From an uncultured Bordetella sp. (GTDB lineage Bacteria > Pseudomonadota > Gammaproteobacteria > Burkholderiales > Burkholderiaceae_B): DNA of 7,982 nucleotides. Shown piece after piece: positions 5,333-7,982 of the stretch. The notes beneath the pieces are model-generated. The model saw only the letters and a list, made by a program, of their open reading frames with translations, did not search any database and had not been told where the DNA came from. The stretch's first letter is position 1, and each line of letters starts with the position of its first letter. The stretch lies in NCBI GenBank assembly GCA_937881145.1, contig CALGFL010000477.1, positions 1 through 7,982 on the forward strand, given 5' to 3'. The position numbers were made by a program, and so were the translations under genes.

Positions 5333-5959
5333 CTAATACAGCGTGCTCTTTACCCGCGCTTGCAACTCGCGATCGTAGGTTGCGCCGTCGAACGTCCCTT
5401 TGCTCAAGTCGGTCAGCATCGTGCCGGTGCTGGGTAGTCGGGTGCGCGCCATCTGCCGGGAAGCGTCCCACAGGCCCGAGCGCACGACGGCGCGCGAGCA
5501 TTGGAAGAACACGGTTTCCACATGAATGACGAGCACCGAGCGCGGCAGTTTGCCGTTCATGGCGAAGCGCTCGAGCAGGGCGGGTTCCACGCGGATTTCG
5601 GCGCGGCCGTTCACGCGCAGCGTCTCGCTCACGCCGGGTATCAGAAAGAGCAGCGCTACGCGCGGATCGGCCAGGATGTTGCGCAGGCTGTCGATGCGGT
5701 TGTTGCCGCGCCGATCCGGAATCATCAATGTTTTGGCGTCTTCGATGTGCACGAAGCCGGCCGGGTCGCCGCGCGGCGACACGTCCAGGCCTTCGGGCGA
5801 ACAGGTGGCCAGCGCCGCGAAGGGCGCTGCCTCGATGAAGGCGCGGTAATGCGGGTGGACGTGGTCCACTTCTTTCAGGAGCGACGCGCCCCCCGGCTGG
5901 CCGTATAGCCGGGTCAGCGTGTCGGGATCGGTGATGCGCTGCGGACCCTGGTCGGACAT
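5333..5959 (-). CDS. PPOX-class FMN-dependent flavoprotein (pyridoxamine 5'-phosphate oxidase fold; DR_2398/MSMEG_1061-like)
   Basis: The 208-residue protein has the split-barrel flavin fold. FAALATCSPEGLDVSPRGDPAGFV (47-70) is the first barrel hairpin with the PRGD turn. IPDRRGNNRIDSLRNIL (80-96) is the FMN-phosphate binding segment. DPRVALLFLIPG (98-109) and LRVNGRAEI (114-122) complete the core, and FFQCSRAVVRSGLWD (151-165) is the conserved tail of this subgroup. The long N-terminal helical part before residue 45 also suits the DR_2398-type family rather than PdxH, whose PLP-substrate motifs I do not see. The substrate is unknown; relatives reduce or oxidise small molecules with FMN or F420. 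ATG 5959 follows the NTF2-like gene by 22 bp, so it is probably the last gene of that operon. No clear ribosome site is visible. Confidence 0.9.
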   Translation of the reverse strand: MSDQGPQRITDPDTLTRLYGQPGGASLLKEVDHVHPHYRAFIEAAPFAALATCSPEGLDVSPRGDPAGFVHIEDAKTLMIPDRRGNNRIDSLRNILADPRVALLFLIPGVSETLRVNGRAEIRVEPALLERFAMNGKLPRSVLVIHVETVFFQCSRAVVRSGLWDASRQMARTRLPSTGTMLTDLSKGTFDGATYDRELQARVKSTLY

Positions 5960-5981
5960 GGCTGCTGCCGTGGCGGGAAGA

Positions 5982-6557
5982 TCAGGCCGTCAGCGAAGGA
6001 TGCGGCTCGTTGCGCCGTATCCATTGCAATACCGGCGCCAGGGCCTCGATGGTCGGCGCGGTGGCGACGATGCGCTGCGCGTCGGTCCAGGGGTAGGGCA
6101 GGCGCGTGATCCAGTCCAGGATGATGTCGGCCTCGTTCGCCGGCAAGGTCAGCATGGTCTCGATGGTGATGACCAGGCTCTCGGCCTGGTGCGGCTCGCG
6201 GCGGAATGTCCAGTCGTAGAGGCCGCAACCCACGCGCGCCTGGCCCGTGGCCTTCTCGGTCATGGCCACGACCCAGTCGCAGCGGTAGGCATCGAGCACG
6301 GCGCCGTCCGCGGGACGCGACAGATAGAAGGTGTAGACGTTGTCGTAGGCCTGGCCGAAGCGGCGCGCCAGCGTGTCGGCGATGGCCTGCACGCCCCGCG
6401 ACTCGGGGGGAAAGGCGATGGCCTGCGTGCGCAGGGCCATCTTCAGCACCGCGTCGGGCGCGAAGGCACGGGCCATGTACCAGGGGCGGTTCTCGTCCTT
6501 GGCATGGAAGTAGTCGCGCAAGACGGACGCGGTGTCGCGCGGAATCTGATCCTGCAT
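5982..6557 (-). CDS. NTF2/SnoaL-like family protein of unknown function
   Basis: This protein of 191 residues looks like an NTF2-fold domain. It has an N-terminal helix VLRDYFHAKDENRPWYMARAF (12-32) leading to the 'F.PDA.L.M' turn (32-40). A central segment RGVQAIADTLARRFGQAYDNV (54-74) follows. Curved-sheet strands then include VLDAYRCDWVVAMT (87-100) and ARVGCGLYDWTF (107-118). About 50 extra residues after 140 are less typical. The fold serves both enzymes (ketosteroid isomerase-like, SnoaL cyclases) and binding proteins, so no reaction can be named. I chose ATG 6557 because AAGGGAAG, within the last codons of the upstream LOG gene, is a good ribosome site. An ATG at 6584 would overlap that gene and lacks one. 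Only two bases separate it from the LOG stop, which suggests translational coupling. Confidence 0.75.
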   Translation of the reverse strand: MQDQIPRDTASVLRDYFHAKDENRPWYMARAFAPDAVLKMALRTQAIAFPPESRGVQAIADTLARRFGQAYDNVYTFYLSRPADGAVLDAYRCDWVVAMTEKATGQARVGCGLYDWTFRREPHQAESLVITIETMLTLPANEADIILDWITRLPYPWTDAQRIVATAPTIEALAPVLQWIRRNEPHPSLTA

Positions 6558-6559
6558 GA

Positions 6560-7147
6560 TCACTTCCCTTCGTCGGTGATCCATTTCGAGACAGTAGGAG
6601 GCTGATAGGCCGCGTAGCGGTCAAGGAGCGCCGCCGGGGTCGACTCGATCGCCAGCATGGCGCGGTGCTCTTGGCGCATGAAGCGCTCCTGCGCGGCGTG
6701 ATCGAGGAAGGCGGCGAGCTTGTCGTAATAGCCGGCGATATTGAGCAGGCCGCAGGGTTTGGCGTGAAAACCCAGCTGCGCCCAGGTCCAGGTTTCGAAG
6801 ATTTCTTCGAGGGTGCCGGCGCCGCCGGGCAGCGCGATGAAGCCGTCGGACATCTCGGCCATCATGTGCTTGCGTTCGTGCATGGTGGCGACGATGTGCA
6901 GCTCGGTCAGGCCCAGGTGCGCGACTTCCTTGGCTTGCAGGCGTTCGGGCAGGATGCCGACGACGCGGCCGCCCGCTTCCAGCGCGGCGTCGGCCAGCGC
7001 GCCCATGAGCCCGACATTGGAGCCGCCGTAGACCAGGCCGATGCCGCGGCGCGCCAGTTCGCGACCCAGGCCCCGGGCCTGTTCGACGTAGACGGGCGTG
7101 CGGCCGGTGTTGGAGCCGAGGTAGACGCAGATGTTTTTCAAATCCAT
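6560..7147 (-). CDS. LOG-family (TIGR00730) nucleotide phosphoribohydrolase
   Basis: LOG proteins cleave the N-glycosidic bond of nucleoside 5'-monophosphates. Plant members activate cytokinins, and many bacterial ones act on AMP or cytokinin ribotides. The 195-residue protein is complete, with a Rossmann-like core. It opens with ICVYLGSNTG (6-15) and a glycine-rich GGSNVGLMG (41-49). The catalytic and nucleotide motif MHERKHMM (89-96) holds the conserved Arg92-Lys93 pair, followed by PGGAGTLEE (107-115). A lysine decarboxylase label is often seen for this family but is obsolete. It starts five bases after the rimO stop and is followed after two bases by the NTF2-like gene. The leader has only a weak ribosome site, so translation probably depends on rimO. 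Physiological substrate in this organism is not shown by the sequence. Confidence 0.93.
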   Translation of the reverse strand: MDLKNICVYLGSNTGRTPVYVEQARGLGRELARRGIGLVYGGSNVGLMGALADAALEAGGRVVGILPERLQAKEVAHLGLTELHIVATMHERKHMMAEMSDGFIALPGGAGTLEEIFETWTWAQLGFHAKPCGLLNIAGYYDKLAAFLDHAAQERFMRQEHRAMLAIESTPAALLDRYAAYQPPTVSKWITDEGK

Positions 7148-7152
7148 ATTGC

Positions 7153-7982
7153 TTAAACCGTTTCGGCCCGCAGGTCGTATTCGTCGGCGTCGGTGACGCG
7201 CACGCGCACCAGGTCGCCGGCCCGCAGGGTCTTGTCGCTGTCGACATACACCACGCCGTCGATCTCGGGCGCGTCGGCGCTGGAGCGGCCGACGATGTCG
7301 CCGTCTTCATCGGGGCCGTCGATCAGCACCTCGATCTCGCGGCCCACCTTGGCCGAGAGGCGCGCGGCCGAGATGGCCTGCTGGTGTTCCATGAAGCGTT
7401 CCCAGCGTTCCTGCTTGATCTCGTCGGGCACGTGCCCGCCCAGCGCATTGGCCGGCGCGCCTTCCACGGGCGAATACTGAAAGCAGCCCACGCGGTCGAG
7501 CTGGGCTTCGGTCATCCAGTCCAGCAGGTATTGGAAGTCTTCTTCGGTTTCGCCGGGAAAGCCGACGATGAAAGTCGAGCGGATGGTGAGATCCGGACAG
7601 GCCTGCCGCCATTGCTTGATGCGCGCCATGGTCTTGTCTTCGAACGCAGGACGCTTCATGGCCTTGAGCACGCGCGGGCTGGCGTGCTGGAAGGGGATGT
7701 CCAGGTAGGGCAGGATCTTGCCCTCGGCCATCATGGGAATGACTTCGTCGACGTGCGGATAGGGGTAGACGTAGTGCAGGCGCGTCCACACGCCCAGCTC
7801 CGACAGCGCGCCGCACAGTTCGGTCATGCGGGTCTTGACGGGGCGGCCGTTCCAGAAGCCGCTGCGGTACTTGAGATCGACGCCGTAGGCGCTGGTGTCC
7901 TGCGAGATCACCAGCAGCTCCTTCACGCCGCCCTTGACCAGCTTCTCCGCCTCGATCAGCACCTCGTCGACCGGGCGCGAGA
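7153..7982 (-). CDS. rimO: Ribosomal protein S12 methylthiotransferase RimO, C-terminal part
   Basis: RimO is a radical-SAM enzyme with two iron-sulfur clusters that adds a methylthio group to the aspartate of ribosomal protein S12 (Asp88 in E. coli). The window holds the last 275 codons; the frame is open to the edge with no start codon of its own. The N-terminal cluster domain and the CxxxCxxC motif are therefore outside. Visible elements are the radical-SAM barrel segments [51 protein letters not shown] and [16 protein letters not shown]-terminal TRAM domain follows (about the last 65 residues, including [17 protein letters not shown]). The [12 protein letters not shown] and [15 protein letters not shown] wording is specific to RimO rather than to MiaB. 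The TAA (7155-7153) is followed five bases later by the LOG gene, so rimO heads or feeds a minus-strand operon. Confidence 0.97.
   Translation of the reverse strand, partial: SRPVDEVLIEAEKLVKGGVKELLVISQDTSAYGVDLKYRSGFWNGRPVKTRMTELCGALSELGVWTRLHYVYPYPHVDEVIPMMAEGKILPYLDIPFQHASPRVLKAMKRPAFEDKTMARIKQWRQACPDLTIRSTFIVGFPGETEEDFQYLLDWMTEAQLDRVGCFQYSPVEGAPANALGGHVPDEIKQERWERFMEHQQAISAARLSAKVGREIEVLIDGPDEDGDIVGRSSADAPEIDGVVYVDSDKTLRAGDLVRVRVTDADEYDLRAETV

Overview
The window looks like a chromosomal segment of a high-GC betaproteobacterium in the Burkholderiales, most likely Alcaligenaceae (Bordetella/Achromobacter type). I infer this from codon use, the DprA/Def/Fmt/RimO protein sequences and the divergent dprA-def pair; no search was run. 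Most of it is ordinary housekeeping sequence, with two accessory pieces: a toxin-antitoxin start at the left edge and a regulator/VOC cassette in the middle.

Left part (1-1485): the first 39 codons of a BrnT-type toxin lie on the minus strand. They start just past the end of dprA (minus strand, DNA-processing protein for transformation), and a perfect inverted repeat of operator type sits in the narrow gap. A spacer of about 210 bp separates dprA from the divergent def and carries a plausible def promoter overlapped by another inverted repeat.

Middle (1486-5316): def (peptide deformylase) and fmt (Met-tRNA formyltransferase), both on the plus strand, form the formyl-methionine cycle. They are usually adjacent, but here about 2.4 kb of minus-strand genes separates them. 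In transcription order these are an AraC regulator with a GyrI-like ligand domain, a roughly 190-bp scar holding pieces of a second AraC regulator and of a VOC/glyoxalase-fold gene, a YafY-type WYL regulator, and a small intact VOC protein. The scar is the most informative hidden feature. It appears to be a collapsed AraC-VOC pair whose last codons and stop lie in the leader of the yafY-like gene.

Right part (5333-7982): four tightly packed minus-strand genes, in transcription order rimO (3' part only; methylthiolation of ribosomal protein S12), a LOG-family phosphoribohydrolase, an NTF2/SnoaL-like protein, and a PPOX-class flavoprotein. Gaps are 5, 2 and 22 bp, so one transcript is likely. 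It converges on fmt with a 16-bp gap.

I found no rRNA, tRNA, CRISPR array, transposase or phage gene. I do not see a convincing undescribed system. The items most worth a second look are the BrnT operator, the AraC-VOC fossil and the possible YafY operator.
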